Positions 1 to 14,450 of a stretch of DNA of 64,000 bases are shown one piece after another. The position numbers were made by a program, and so were the translations under genes. Location of the stretch: the NCBI GenBank assembly GCA_021209875.1, contig JAGYVD010000004.1, positions 1,860,001 through 1,924,000 on the forward strand, written 5' to 3'. The notes beneath the pieces were generated by a model. That model did no database searches. It was not told the DNA's origin and saw nothing but the letters and a program-made list of their open reading frames with translations. The stretch is from Rosellinia necatrix (taxonomy: Eukaryota; Ascomycota; Sordariomycetes; Xylariales; Xylariaceae). Within the stretch, counting starts at the first letter, position 1; every line of letters starts with the position of its first letter.

Positions 1-113
1 TATGAACAAATTTGCTCTACCTTAGTTTCTTCTGATATTTGTTCTACTATCCCACGATTCTAGTTTCCCCCCTCCTTTCCCCTTATTCATTTGACCCCGA
101 CCATTTGCCTAAC

Positions 114-2039
114 ATGGGCACACCTACGGTTACGAAAATAATGGGCAGGGGCTCAAACGAGCCCGTGTTACTTCGTGATGATATCTTGAACCTCCAGAAC
201 GCGTACGACGCGCCTGATCCGCTGGACGAGGCGAGGCAGCAAAAGAAGCTGGCCATGCAGAAGCTCCTATGGGCCTTTTACCTCCTCCAACAAGCGGACC
301 CTAAGAACTGGAACTCGTTCTTCCAAATTGCTGGATTTCATGGCATGCCGTTCCGTGGCGCAGGCTGGGGAAACCCGAATTGGTGGGGTGGCTATTGCAA
401 TCACGGCAATGTTCTCTTTCCAACCTGGCACCGCGCCTACGTGGTCCGCCTCGAGAACGCCCTCCGTATAGTATCGGGGTACAAAGACATTGCCCTCCCT
501 TACTGGAACCAGACGAGCAAAGAAGGCCTGGAAAATGGCATCCCGTCCATCTTTCTCCGGCCTCAAGTTGTCATTCCATCCTCCCTGACCGGGCTGGAGG
601 AGGAAACCATCGAGAATCCCCTCCGCTCTTACAAGTTCCAGCAGGGCATTCAGGACAACCTCAGTCCAATCCCGGACGCCGACTACTCCAGGCCTAAAGA
701 TTACGACACCAAGAGGTATCCGTTCTCTGGGCTTGTCAGCGGCGAAAATGGCCCCGCGACCGCACAGCACAATTGGTTGTTTTCCCAGATGGATACAGAT
801 AAATTGCTCAACGATAATGTCAAGGATTGGCTGAATAGGGAGTATATAATAAATCCGGACGGCCAAAAGATCGAAGCCAATACGAACTACAAGTATACGC
901 AATGTCTGAACGCTCCTACTTATACCGTCTTCTCTAACTCAACCTCGGCGACTCAGTACAATGAGGACAAATTAATCAATACGCCCGATAACTTTGCCGA
1001 CACTCAGGACATCCCTAATCTTCCCGTTGTACCCCTTGAGAGCCCCCACAACGATATACACGTGGCCGTCGGTGGGTTCGCGATCCCAGGCCAGGAGAAC
1101 TTCAGCCCTGTGGTCGGGGCGAACGGCGACATGGGCGAGAACGATACGGCTGGTTTTGATCCCATCTTCTACTTCCACCACTGCTTCATTGATAAAATTT
1201 TCTGGGACTGGCAGAAAAAGTGGGATAAGCGCACCAAGCTAGAAATCGACGTCGGCTACCCCGGCACCAACTCGGTCGACTCCCAGGGGCCGACTCCCGG
1301 CGTGTCTGGGAACACTTGGCTGACCATGAAGTCACCTCTCGCACCGTTTACCAAAGACGACAGCGAAAACGGCAATCCACTGACCTCGAATGTGAGTATT
1401 TGGCAAACTTCTTAGGGATAGCAGAGACTTGAGTGGTAGTTGCCGTCCGCATAGGCTTTGCCAGCGACATATATGCCAAGTATAAACTAACTGACTGCTG
1501 GGATACAGGACGTCTGTGATATTGTAGGACAGCTACGTTACAAGTACTATGACGACGATGATAACGCCAGCAGTGGAAAAGGCGTTATAGGAGAGAGTGT
1601 AAGTGGTGAAAAGGCTTTACAGCTGCTGGGACTTGAGTCCAGTAAAGACGGCGGCTCGTTGCCGGTCCCAGTAGTCCACGTCTCAGGCGTCAACCGGGCC
1701 GCGATACCGGGCTCCTTCATACTAGTGGCGTGGGCCACCCTGGGCGGCAAAGAGCGCGTTGTGGGCACAGAGAGCGTCCTCAGTCGCTGGATGGTGTCGG
1801 GCTGCTCCAACTGCCAGAGTCACCTCGGTGTGAAGGCCATTCTACCGCTTCCGCATCTTACCGAAAAAGAGCTCGCGACTGTCCGCGTAGGCTTGCATGG
1901 CCGCACCACGCGTATCAACGACCTCAACAGTGATTCTAAAACCAGAGGTGGCTGGCGACTGCGCAAGATAAAGATGCCAAAGGTGGAATTCCCATTGCGA
2001 AGGGGCCAGGATTCAACAGCAGGGATATCCAGCGTTTGA
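114..2039 (+). CDS. Tyrosinase (type-3 copper monooxygenase)
   Basis: Two exons, 114-1391 and 1509-2039, joined in phase 0 through a GTGAGT...ACAG intron, give 602 residues. It oxidises mono- and diphenols to quinones, as in melanin-type chemistry. CuA ligands are visible as His76 (HGMPF), His97 and His106 (FPTWHR). Cys95 sits two residues before His97 (YCNH), the position of the Cys-His thioether of fungal tyrosinases. CuB ligands are His312 and His316 (HNDIH) and His355/356 in FDPIFYFHHC. The second exon supplies the C-terminal region, including an acidic YYDDDD stretch and a CSNC pair. The ATG at 114 (MGTPTV) was chosen; the frame is open upstream to 39 but only from a TTG. No signal peptide is evident, as in many fungal tyrosinases. 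An exon before the window edge cannot be excluded. Confidence 0.9.
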
Positions 2040-2198
2040 TCATATGCATTAGGCTAATCAATGCTTTGAAGCAGATAGTTCCTTACCAAAGGTAAAATAG
2101 GCTCGACTTAGGAAAGAGAGGCAAGATTGACAAGAGCTTAAGGAGAGGATTTAGTAGGCAAGATAGGAAATAACTAGCATATTATTACCATTCGTACC

Positions 2199-2335
2199 TG
2201 TCAAATGTATGTGGGTCACTCCACACCTCCGGATATATATTCTACTGAATATCCCAGGTCCTTTAACTTATCTCTGTAACTAATTCTATACTTTAAATAT
2301 ATTTTAATTATTATAATAATCTATTTCTTTTAACA
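2199..2335 (+). repeat. 5' LTR of outer copia-type element
   Basis: This 137-bp repeat starts TGTCAAATG and ends TTTTAACA. It aligns base for base with 15962-16098; the differences are mostly G/A and C/T transitions, as RIP would leave. It is preceded by target duplication GTACC (2194-2198). Confidence 0.9.
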
Positions 2336-2504
2336 GGTTATAAGCTTGGACTTGCTTATTTATATTATTTATTTAGCTTTTATTTTTAAACTTAGCTAAA
2401 TTACCTAATTTTTTAACCTAAAAAATCTAAAGCTAGAACTGTTTATATAAAAAATTAATATTTAAAAATAAACTAAAAAAAACGTTAAATTATAAATATA
2501 ATAT

Positions 2505-2707
2505 TGAGAGGTGCACCATGGGGGTGTAAAGTGTGTATTATAAAAGATGAAGATCTAGCAAATCTAGGCTAAGCCAAAGTTTTACCTAGGTGTGGGCTAG
2601 GGCCCACATACATGGGGCTAGGCCCAATTAGGTTGTGCCTGTGGCCACGGGCCACAGCACCCCAAGCGAGGGGCTTATATAAGCGCTCCCTCTACGCGCG
2701 CGTATCA
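2505..2707. mobile_element. Solo LTR, not RIP-mutated, inside the RIPped element
   Basis: A 203-bp island of ordinary base composition lies in otherwise AT-only DNA. It begins TGAGAGGTGCACC and ends GTATCA, so it has TG...CA ends. It is flanked by the 5-bp direct duplication AATAT (2500-2504 and 2708-2712). It contains a TATATAA box at 2676-2682, followed by a GC-rich stretch, as LTR promoters do. No second copy is seen in the window, so it is read as a solo LTR left by recombination. Orientation is assumed plus from the TATA box. Because the flanks are AT-rich, AATAT alone would be weak evidence; the sharp composition edges and TG/CA ends support the call. Confidence 0.72.
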
Positions 2708-4899
2708 AATATATTATTTTGTTTAAAAAATAATATTAATTATAAAATCTATTAAATTATTAATTTAAAGCTTATTAGCGTTTATAAAACATAAGATTTA
2801 TTAAAGCTAGACTATTAATAATTATTAGCTGCAATTTTAAGCTTTTAGTTTTAAGCAATATTAAACTATTAAAAAAATTTTTATTTTATTTTTTATTTGC
2901 TAATTATTAAATCTAGTAAACTTTATTATTTTTTAAACGTAAAATTATAAAAAACAAATTATTATTTTAATAAATTATTATTATTTTAATTAAATATTTA
3001 AAATGTTTATAAATATTTATAAATACTTTTATAAAAAACTTTTATAACGTTTTTTATATTATTATTTTTAAACGAACGTAATTTTTTTATTTTGCTAATA
3101 AATTTGTTTTAATTATATTAGACTTTTTATAAACAACGTTAAAAAAACAACTATATATTTTTTATTATTATAAAAACTTTTTAAAAACTTGTTATTAAAT
3201 TTACAGCTTATATTTTTTTTATTGCTATTTAACAATATTAAACTTTTAGTTTTAAAATAACTATTTTAAAAGTTTATTATTTTTATTTCTGATTTTATAC
3301 TTTATATATAAGTAAATATATAAAAAAAAAAACAGAAAACTTTGTTTTATTTTTAATTTAAATATTAACGTTTTTATAATTAAAAACCGCTTTAAAATAC
3401 TAATATAAAAGCAACAGAATTATAAGCGGCAAAAAAGCTTAATATTAATAATTATAAATCTAATAAAATTATTAAATAATTATATAAAATTTACTAAAAA
3501 ATAAAAACTATTTAGCAATATAAAACTATAAATATTTTTTATTTAAAAAAATATAAGCATTAATATTAAAAAAAAAAACCGGCAAAAATAACAACGATTA
3601 TATAAAACGTGTTAAAACATAAAAAAATAAACAGATTAAAAAATGTGCAGCTATATAAATACGTTTTAAAATTAATATTTAAAACTATTTTATAAATAAA
3701 ATTAAATATAAAATAATATTTTAAATTTAAAATATTATTTTAAAAACTTTAAATTTAAAAAATACTATTTATACTGTTTTATTTATTTAATAAAATAACG
3801 CAAGCTTAAAAAACAGTAATAAAACTATATTAAAGCTTATAAAAAAATTTTAAACTATTTATAATAATATAGCTATTTTAAATACTGACTATATAATCTG
3901 TAAATTTATATTTTTTAATAAATTTCTGTCTGCTTTAAGCTTAGATTATATTTTTATTTTTATTTTTTTTAAATAAAACTACTAAATTATTTTTAAAAAA
4001 AACTCGACTAGTATAATAATTAAAAAAGCCGTTATATTTAATAATATTATTTAAAAAGCTTAAGTTAAAAAACAGTTATTAAAATTAATAAAAAATTTTA
4101 ACGTTATATTAGTTATAGTTATAAATTATATAAGTTATAAAAAAAAAAACATATAGCGGCTAAATATTATAAATTATATTTAAAATTAGCATTAAAAAAA
4201 AGCTTTTATTTTTAAAAAGCAACTTAATAAAAATAAAATAAAAAAAAATACTAAAAAAATAAAAACTTTAATAATAGCTTTAATATAAAACAAATAAACA
4301 TTTTTTTTGCTGCTGCTTAACTTAATTAAAACTAATAATATAACTTTAATTTTATTATATTTAGCCTTGTAAAAAACCTTTTTATAAAAATATTTAAACT
4401 AAGCTATTTAATAGCTAAATTTAGCGCTAATATACTAGAGTTACGCGTTTTAAAAATATAATTTTTTAATAACGTTTTAAATAACTTGCAAGTTATTAAC
4501 GTATTAAAATAATTCTTGCTAGCTAATATTATTAAATAAATTATTTAAAACTTTATAAAACGTTTTAATAACATTATTATTTTTAATTTAAGCTGTAATT
4601 AATACATGTTTTATAAATAAAACAGTTTTATTAATTTAAAACATTATAATAAGCTAAAAATAATAAAAATTAAAAATAAAATAATTATATTTAAACAAAT
4701 AAAAAATTACGTTATTACTACTTTTATAAACAGCAAAAAAATATAAAATATTTTTATAAAGCAATATACTGTTTTAAAACAAAAGTTAATTTAATTTTTA
4801 TATTTTAATTATTTAAAAAAAATACGGAATTTTTTTTTTATTAAAATAAAACATTTAAAGCTAAAAATAAAAAATGTTTTTTTAACGCGTAAATAAGCA

Positions 4900-7800
4900 G
4901 TAGTTTATATTTAATTAATACGCTAAGCTTTAATATTAATATATCTGGCTTAAACGTTAGGCTTTACGTTTATTTTATTTTTAACTTTAAAATATAAGTC
5001 TAATATAACCAACTTAAATATATTAATAGTTAAAAACTTTAAATATTAATAAACTTTATAATAAAAATACTATTTTTTTAAAAGCACTGCTTATATAAAA
5101 CCTGTATTAAAAAACAAATAAAAAAAAAACTATATAAAAAAACTTTAGTTAAAAAAATCTATAAACTTAAATTTATTTATATTAACTTTATTAAAATATT
5201 AATAAAACAAAGCTATATTATAAAATATAACAGATTTATTTAATAAATAATTATAATTAATAACTATATTTAAAAAACCTGGATTTTTTTTATAAAGTTT
5301 TTGTTTAAGTTTACTAGTATTATTTAAACTTTTTTTAATTAATATAAACAATTAAAATAACGCTGTTATATTATTATATTAAATTAAAAGTTAAGTTTTA
5401 TAAATAACGTTTTTAAACTTATATATTAAAACAAAAGTATTATTTTATTTTTTTTTATTATAAATTAGCATTAATAAAACAGTATTATAAAACAGGCTAT
5501 AAAAGTTATTAAAAAAATCGTTTATAGATTATTTATAAATACTATAGCTAGTAAAATAAACTTAAAATATTAGCCTGTATTAATTAAAACGGCGGCATAT
5601 TTAAAAAACTTATAGCTTAGTTTAAAAATAAAAAATAAAACTTTATATAAAATATAATATAATATTAAACCAGACTTAATATATTTACGCGTTATTAAAT
5701 CAGATAGTTATTACTTGTTAAAAAAAAAGCCGTTGATATTTAATAAAAAAATATAAAAATATAAAATATTAAGCTATTAAAAAAATAGCGCTATAAATTA
5801 TATAATATTATTTTTTTTTAGTAAAATAATATAAACTAATAACGTTGTTTTTAAAAAACAGCATATATATTTATTATTAAAAAATTAGTTTTTTTTTTTA
5901 AACTTATTTAAAAAACTAGCTAATACTATTATAAAAGCTTAGCTAGTTATTAAAGCTGTTATAACTGTTTTACGGCTTAAAGCGTTAAAGTTAAAAAAAA
6001 AAAAATTTTTAGCTAAAAAACCGAAAAACTATAAAATATGTTTTTAGTAAAACTTTATAAAAAAAATATATTATTTAAAACTATTAGAAATAAACAATAA
6101 AAATAAACTTTTAAAACTATTTTATAAAACTTTTTTTAGTATTTTAGTTATTATATTTTAAAAAATACCGGCTATTTTATTTAAAATAATACTGCTTTTA
6201 TTATTAAAACTATAGTTTTTTTTAAATTAAAAAACTTATAGTTTAATTATTAGCTATTTTAAAAGCGGAACAAAAACTAAAAACAATAAAAATATTTAAA
6301 AGTTTATTATAATTGTTATTTTAAAAGTTTTATAAAATTATTTTAACTTTTGCTTTTAAACAGGCCTATTTAGCTAATATTAAATATTAGCTGTTAACAG
6401 CTTTATAAAACTTTTTATTAATATTTTTAAGCTAATAATATTATTAGTCGGCATAATATTTGCGCTATTTTTTTTTTTAAAGCTTGTTAAACTAAAATTA
6501 CTAGTTTAAACAAAAAAAAACGCTAATTAGTTTAATTAGCAGAAAATAATAAGCAGCAAATATAAGTTTTTTATAAATAATAAAATATAAAAACTTATAA
6601 AATTATTTAAAAAATAAAAACTATTTATAAACAAATAAGTTTATAAGCTAAAAAAAAAACCTAACAGAAAAATTATTTAATATAAAACACGATAAATAGT
6701 TTAAAGCTTTAAATAAATAAAAAGCTAAACTATAATAAAACTTTTATATTAATAATAAAATTAATAAGCTATAAAATAATTTTTATTATTACAGCAGCTT
6801 TAAACTTAAAATTTAAACAAATAAACGTTAAAACAGCGTTTTTATATAAATTAATAAATAAAAAAATTTATATTAAACAACTATTAAAATTTAATAATAG
6901 CTTTAATTATATATACCGTTTAAATAAAACATTTTATAAATTAAAACAATTTTAAAAATTTAATATAATATTTTTTACGTTTTTAAAAAACTAAGCTTTA
7001 TATTATTAAATATAAACGTTAAAATATTTATTAAAAGCTATTTATATATAACAGTATATATAAACGACTTATTAATAACTAAACTTTTAAAATTAAAAGT
7101 TAATAAGTTTAAACAAACGTTAAATAAACATTTTAAAATAATAAACCTAAGCTTATGTTTATATTACTTAAAAATAATAATTAAAAAAAACTGTTTTAAT
7201 TAAACAATTTATTTAAAATAAAACGTTTATATTAAAAAATATTAAAAACTTTTATATATAAAAATATATTTTAAACATTATTTTTATAAAAATAAAACTA
7301 TTTAAACTTTTATTTATAAACTTTATTACGTTTAATAAAAATAAAACTTAATATATAAAAATTATTAAATCGTTAATATACGTTATATTTAAAATAAAAC
7401 TAAATATTGTATTTTTAGTATTATTTTATAGTTGTTTTTTAATAAAGCTTAATAAAAACTGTATTATAGCTGTTAAACGTATATTTAAATATTTAAAAAA
7501 AACAACAGATTTAAAATTAATTTATCGTAAAGCTTTAAAAAGCTTTGCTGGTTATACTAATACTAATTATATTAAAAACTAAAAAACTTAAAAGTTAACT
7601 TTTAGCTATATTTTTTTAATAAGCAGTAGCGTTATTAATTAAAGCTTAAAATAATAAGCTATTATATTTTTATTATTTTATAAAACAAAATATATTAATT
7701 AAACGCAGGCTATTAAAAAAGCTATTTAGTTGCAACTACTGCTAAAAAAATTAAATATTAATAATAAAATTAAAACAATTATTATTTATAACAACAATTA

Positions 7801-8010
7801 AAAAACTATAGTATTAGCTAATAACTTATTATATTATATTAATATTAAATATATAACTATTTAACTAAAGTTTATTTATAAACAACAAGCTATTAAAAAC
7901 GTTAAATTATAGTTTATATTAACAATAAAACAAGTTGCTAATAAACTTATTAAAACACTGCTAAAAAATAAATTTTTTAATTTTTATAAAACTATAAGCT
8001 TAAAATAAAT
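4900..8010 (+). pseudogene. Ghost of Ty1/copia pol (integrase, reverse transcriptase, RNase H)
   Basis: Reading through stops on the plus strand gives recognisable copia landmarks in the right order. TAAYL at 5589-5603 matches the integrase-end TAAYLLN motif. At 7057-7068 the reverse transcriptase YVDD box appears as YIND, with the first Asp codon converted GAC to AAC by a G-to-A change. GYTNTNY at 7550-7570 matches the RNase H GYSDADW motif. TQAIKKAI at 7703-7726 matches TQAAKEAIWL. A further stretch near 7930-8000 resembles QVADxLTKxLxKxKF. Stops have replaced Trp, Gln and Arg codons throughout. Limits are approximate. The gag region (about 2.8-4.9 kb) should lie upstream but I could not recognise it. 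Confidence 0.8.
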
Positions 8011-8789
8011 AAAAGCTATATTATTAACAAAATTAAAACTTAAACTTTATTATATAATTAAACAGTATTAATACTGCAAAAATTTTTTTAATAAAAATAT
8101 TTTATAATTTATTTTAATATAAACAGCTTAACTAAAGCTTTTAAGCATTTATAACCAACTTTATTTAATTTTTTATTATTTTTTTTATTTTATAAACCGC
8201 TTTAAAGCTTTTTAATTACTAATAAAACAAAAAGCTATAATATTTATTAACATTAACTATTTTAATATATTAAAAAAACTATTTTTTAACGCAAAAACAA
8301 CAAACAATTAACTAACTTTAATATTTAATTAGTTTTATAAGCTTGCTATAGCTATAAATATATTATATATTTATTTAAAAACTATTTTTTTTTTATATAT
8401 CAGTAAAAAAAAAAATTAAAAAGCTTATAAAAAAATGCCGGACGTGTTTATTTAAAACATTTTTAATATATTTTACTGCGCTAAAAAAAACCGGAAACAT
8501 ATATAAATAAGCTTATTTAGCGTATTATAAAACATTTAGCTAAAAAATAACTAAAAAAAAAACGCTTAGCACGCGTTCGTTATAATAATAATTGCTAACC
8601 TAGCCGGAAAAAAAAACATAATATTTTAAAACTATAATTTTATGCTTAAAATATTAAAAATATTATAAATAAAAAATATATTTTAAAATAAACAAAAAGC
8701 TTTTTTAAATTATTTATAATAAAAAATCGGACATTTTAAAATCTAATATAATTTAAACTAAACATATATTAATTAAAACCTTTGTTTAA

Positions 8790-9033
8790 AGTTACAGATG
8801 GCTGGTCTGGTCCTTCCTGTAGCGTGTGTGGCATGCGCAGGACATTTATATATTTGTTGCTAACTAGTGCGCATAGACCAGCTGTAGCGCATAGACTAGA
8901 CCTACTTTATTTGCATTTAGCTAGAATTTTAGTAAGCTAATTTTTTTATTTATTTTTTTTTTATTTATAGATTTTTGTATAATATATTATTTATTGCTAA
9001 AGCTTTAATTTTTTATTTATAATTAGTGCAACA
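8790..9033 (+). repeat. 5' LTR of gypsy element
   Basis: 244-bp repeat matching 15316-15565. Differences are mostly C/T and G/A, with a few length changes in the T tract. Confidence 0.9.
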
Positions 9034-12000
9034 ATTTATAGATTACTTAATTTATTTTTAAAGCATTAGGACTGCTTTTTTAAATATTTTTTATTAACTG
9101 ATCTTAAAATAGCTTTTACCGCAAAAATTAAAAGTGGCTAAAAACAAGCTAAAACTTTAGCACGCTAAAAAACGATTTTGTTTTATATAGCGTTTAAATT
9201 TTTTAATTATTCCGTTGGTAAAACTTTTAATAACGTGTATAAAATTAAATATATTTAATTTAGCTTTAAAAGACCTGTTATAACGTAATCTGTTATAAAG
9301 ACTAAAAATAAAACTAATGTTGGCGTTTAAAAACCGCTAGTAAAACTGGCTTTAGAATTTTATTTGTAAATTTAGAACTTTAAATTTAAAAAAGCATTAT
9401 ATAAAAAAATAAACAAGTTTTTTTTTAAAGCCGTCGGTTTGTTAATATAACAGTTTGCAAGCTTAGCTGTTAAAAATAAACGAACTGTTTTTTTATAAAA
9501 ACTAATTATAAAAAAAAATGTTCTAGCTTAGCTAAACAGTAAAAAACTAATTAATTTTAAAATATTTGTTAATTTAGCTTATATATTTTTTACTGCTGCT
9601 GCTTTATTTAATAAAATAAAACTTTAAATATATATATTAATAATATTTCGATAAACAATAATAAACTATTATTTTTTTATATAATATACCGCAAAATAAA
9701 CAAAAATCGCTTTTAAATAGGCTAAAAAATTTAAAGCATATACGATTTAATTAAACGAAAAATTAAAAAAAACATAAAAAAAACTTAAAAATTAGACTAT
9801 AGAATTAAAAATAATATAAAGCTATTTTATTAATTTATAAAAAAATTATATTAAAGCTTAATAAAAATTAAACAAGCTGCGTTAAGCTGCTTTTTAAAAA
9901 CTTTTTATGTTTAAACTAAAAAAAAGTTCTAATAACGCCGCTATAAACCGCGTTATAGTTAAATTTAAATTAATAATTAAAAAATAAGACCGTTTATAGG
10001 ATTTTTTATATAAATTAAATTAACGAGTAGTTAATTTGTTTAATTAAATATAAAATATATTTTTTTTGGGAGTTTTAAAAAGATCTTGTAAATTTATTAA
10101 AATTTTAATAAATAAATTTTATAACAAAACTATAAAAATAAAGTTAATTTTAAAGTTTAATATTATAATATAATAAATTGTTTAAAAGTTAATATAGATT
10201 AGTTTATAAATAATTTTGTAAAAATAAGCGATATTAAATCTTATTTTGCCAGAAAAGCTTTAAAAACTTAATTTTTATTTATTAAACAAATATTTTAATA
10301 TAATTATAACATTTAAAAACTTAATATAATATTTATATAATATTTATAAAAACGTAAACATTTCGAAAAAAATAAAAGCCGATTATAAAGCATTAAATTT
10401 TAACAAGTACTTTTTATTTAAATTTATTTAATTTAAAACAGACTTTATAAAACTTGTTAAAAAAACATGTTTTAATAAAGCTAAATAAAAAAAAAAATTT
10501 AAAAATAAGTTGTTTTTATAACTTACGACTAAAACAATTTTTAAATACTTTAAAAAATCGGTAGATTTTAACGCGTATATAAAGTATTATATATAAATAG
10601 CTTATTATTTATTAATTAATAACTAGAAGCGTATTAACGCCTGTAAAACAAAAAAAACTATTAAAAACACGCTTTATATCTAGTATAACTATATTTTTAT
10701 AACGTTTATTAAAAGATAAATATCTGTTTTATTTGCGTTATTATTAATAGGTTAAAATTAAACGTTTAAATTATTAACCGAAAAAATAAAACAGCTAATT
10801 ATAAAAAGTAAATATTTCTGTTATAAACAAAAAATATATTATTAAAAATTATTTTTAAAACTTTTTAATTAAATATAACGTAACGCCTGCGTTAACACTA
10901 TTATAAATAAATATAAACCGACTTTTATTATAATATTAAAAAAAAATACTTTTAATATTAAAACAGGAAAAAAATAACTTTAAGGCAAATAAACTCTTTT
11001 TTAAGGCCGGTATTACTGTTTATAAATAAAAAAAATATAATAAACGATTATTTAAATAATAAACCTTTATTATATATATATATTTTATATAATAACAGAT
11101 TATTTTTAACAAGTTATAACGTATTTAAAGATATAAGAGCAGGTGTATATATATATATAAACGTATTTTTGCTAAAAACTAATAAAGTTATTTAATTTAT
11201 TAATTATAAATAAGTTTAAACAATAGATAATTATTAAATATAATAAAAATCGGATTAAAAATTAATATAGCGTTATAACTAATTTTAAAATATATAATAA
11301 AACTTTTAAAAACGTTTTTATTAATATATTAAATATAAACTATAAAATTATAATTAAAAAAAATAGTTTAAATAATATAATGTGCTATTAAATATAAAAC
11401 GATATATTTTAGTTTTTTTTCTAACTTACTAAAAATTATAAATATAGTTATATATTAGTAATAAATAAAGTAAAATTTAGTTATAATATTTAAAATATTA
11501 AAAAACGCTGATTAATAAAACTATAATATTAAACTTGATAAAAAAAAAAAAAAATATTAAAAAAAAAATACTGCAGCAAGTATTTTTAAAAACATGCTGT
11601 TAAAAAAAAAAAAAAAACAACCTAATATAAAACTACTTGAAAAAATAAAAAAACTTAAAAAAAACTACTTTTTTTATATTAAAAATAAAACCGATTTTAA
11701 AAAAAGTTAAAAAAAAAGTGTTATTTTTATAAAAATTTAATATTAGCAGATTTTACCGCATAAAAAAAAACAGTATAAGCTAGTATAAAAAAAAACTTAA
11801 TATTTAAATTGCTACTTTTAATACTACTGCATTTATAACTTTAATAAAAAAAAACCGAAGCGTTAATAGAGTATAAATTACTAGTATTTATTAAATTAAT
11901 AAACTAATAAACAAAAAAAAAAATAAATAAATAAAAACAAAAAATAAAAACAAGCTAAAATAAAAAACGTTAGAACTTATTTTTTTAAAATATTATAACT

Positions 12001-12199
12001 TTTTTAACGCGTTTAGCAAAAAAAAATCAGACAATTTATTTTTTTACCGATTTTATATAAATTATAAAATAGATTTTATAAAAAATAAATCAGCTAAAAA
12101 TTTAAAGTATAGTTTTTTATATAAAATATTGCTTAATAAGTTAAAAGCTATGCAAGAATATCTGATTAATAACTTATAAAAAAGTTTTATTAAACTTAA

Positions 12200-14450
12200 T
12201 AACGCGTTATATACGTCGCTTGTACTGTTTATAAAAAAAGCTAGTAAAAAACTCTGCTTTTATATAAACTATTAAAAACTAAATAAAATTATAAAAAAAA
12301 ACTGGTATTTTTTACTACTTATTAAAAAAACCCTGTTTTATATTTTAAATGTTAAAATCTTTATAAAAATCAACGTAAAACAGGCTTTTTATTATATTTG
12401 TATATGTAAAAATAATAAAAATCTAATTATTTTTATATAAAATATAAAGTATACCGTTATAAAATATTACTGTTTAAACTAATAAACGGTCTGTTTATAT
12501 TTTAAAAGTATATTAATAATATATTATTTAATTTTTAAATAACTTTTATAATATATATATAAACAACGTACTTATTTATTTAAACGACTTAAAATATATA
12601 AAATATATATAAAAAATTTTTTAAAAGCTGTATAATGCTAGCTTATAAGCCGATCTAAAAAAATCAGAGTTTTATATATAATAAACTAAATTTTTAAGTT
12701 ATATTATTAGTACTGAAAATATATAAGTCGACCTAGCAAAAATTAAAGCTGTAATAAATTAAAAACTTTTTACTATAATAAAAAACATATAATCTTTTTT
12801 AAAATTTTATAACTTTTATTAAAAGTTTATTAATTAATATAGTTGTATTATAATTTTTATAAATTGTTTAACATAAAAAAATAAAGCTTTTAATTAAATA
12901 AACGACTATAACAAGGCTTTTTATCGACTAAAAGAAGTTTTAATAATAGTTTTTTTATTAAAACATTATTAATATAAGCTGCTTATAAAAATTAAAACTA
13001 ATTTGTTTAATAAAGTTGCAGCAGAAGTATTATTACAGCTATATAGAAATAAATAGCATTTTATAGCTTATTTTTTAAAAACATTATATAATATTAAATT
13101 AAACTATAATATTTTTAATAAAAAAATGCTAGCTATAACTATAGCGTTAAAAAAATAAAAGCCAGAATTAATAAATAGTTAAAAAAAACTCTTTTTTATA
13201 ATTATAGATTATTAAGCATTAAAATATTTTAATATAAAATAATATTTAAATTTAAAACAAGCTAAATAAACTGAATTATTTTTAAAATATAACTTTTTAA
13301 TTATTTTCTGTTTTAGAAAAAAAAACGTAGTAGTTAACGCTTTATCGCGTAAACAAAAAGATTTAATAATATAAAAAACTAAAAAAAAAGCATAAAAACA
13401 TTTAATAATTTTTTAATTTATTACTAGCAAAACAAAACTAATATTTTTATAAACGGAGAAGTGTTAAGTTTTTGTACTAGCTTTAAAAAAAAAAATTAAA
13501 AAATTAATTAGTTCTTAGCTAGTTGATAAAATACTAAAAAAAAACTAAAAAGATTTTAAAATAAAAATCTATTAATAAAAAGCTAGAAAAATAAAAAACA
13601 ATAATTTTTAATAATTTAAAAACGGATTAACAATAATATATAAAAAGCTGGTAGTCCCCGATTATTTTTATTTAAAAACTAAGCTTATTTAGAAAATTTA
13701 TAATCGTATGTTTACTGCTTATTTAAATAAACGTAAAACTAAAAAACTAGTGTTAAAAAAATATTAATAGCTTAAACTAGTTAATAGTTATAATATATAT
13801 ATAGCAAACTATATAAAATGCTAACTAGTAAAAATATTTCGCGATAAAACCCCAGGGTTTTTAAAACTATTATTAATTTTTAACTATATATAGCGACATT
13901 TAATAATAGATTTTAAATAAATGTTTAAAAATAAGCACGGGTATAATAACGCGTTAATTATAATAAACCGCTTAAAAAAAAAAATATAAATAATTTTTTA
14001 TATAATACAAGCTATAACGATTAATACAGCAAAAATATATTATAAAAGCTTATTTAAAATGTTTAATATATTTATAACTATAACGTTAAACAAAAGATTA
14101 TAATTTATTTTAGTTTTTATTAATAAATTATATAAATTAATAGGCATAAAATATATATTAGCTTCTGTAAAATATTATAAAACCGCTGGACAAACAGAAA
14201 TAATAAATAAATATTTTAATTAATAATTAAAGCTTTACGTTAGCTATTATTAAAACGATTAGTTAAAACAAATATTAGCAATAAATTATGCTTAAGCATT
14301 GTTATTTTATAAGTTTACAGGACTGTTGCTTTATAAAATAAAAATAAAATTTTTAATGCTTTTTAATTTTAATTAAAAAAATAAAACAGCTGCAGAAAAA
14401 CTAGAAGAACTACTAGTTAAAAAAAAAACATTTAGGACAGAAGCATAAAA
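12200..14450 (+). pseudogene. Ghost of Ty3/gypsy pol (reverse transcriptase, RNase H, integrase)
   Basis: Plus-strand conceptual reading recovers several gypsy signatures. The RT box YIDDVLIYSND appears as YINNVLIYLND (12556-12591), with both Asp codons turned to Asn by G-to-A changes. The RNase H end motif appears as NVVVNALSRK (about 13324-13353; intact elements have A-DALSR). Integrase stretches recognisable by eye are VVPDYFYLKTKLI near 13651, DKTPGFLKLL near 13838 and HGYNNALIIINRL near 13937. The hallmark GQTEIINKYF lies at 14188-14217 (intact elements have GQTEIMNQYL). Stops interrupt every domain. Gag should lie between 9.1 and 12 kb; no motif was recognised there. Confidence 0.85.
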
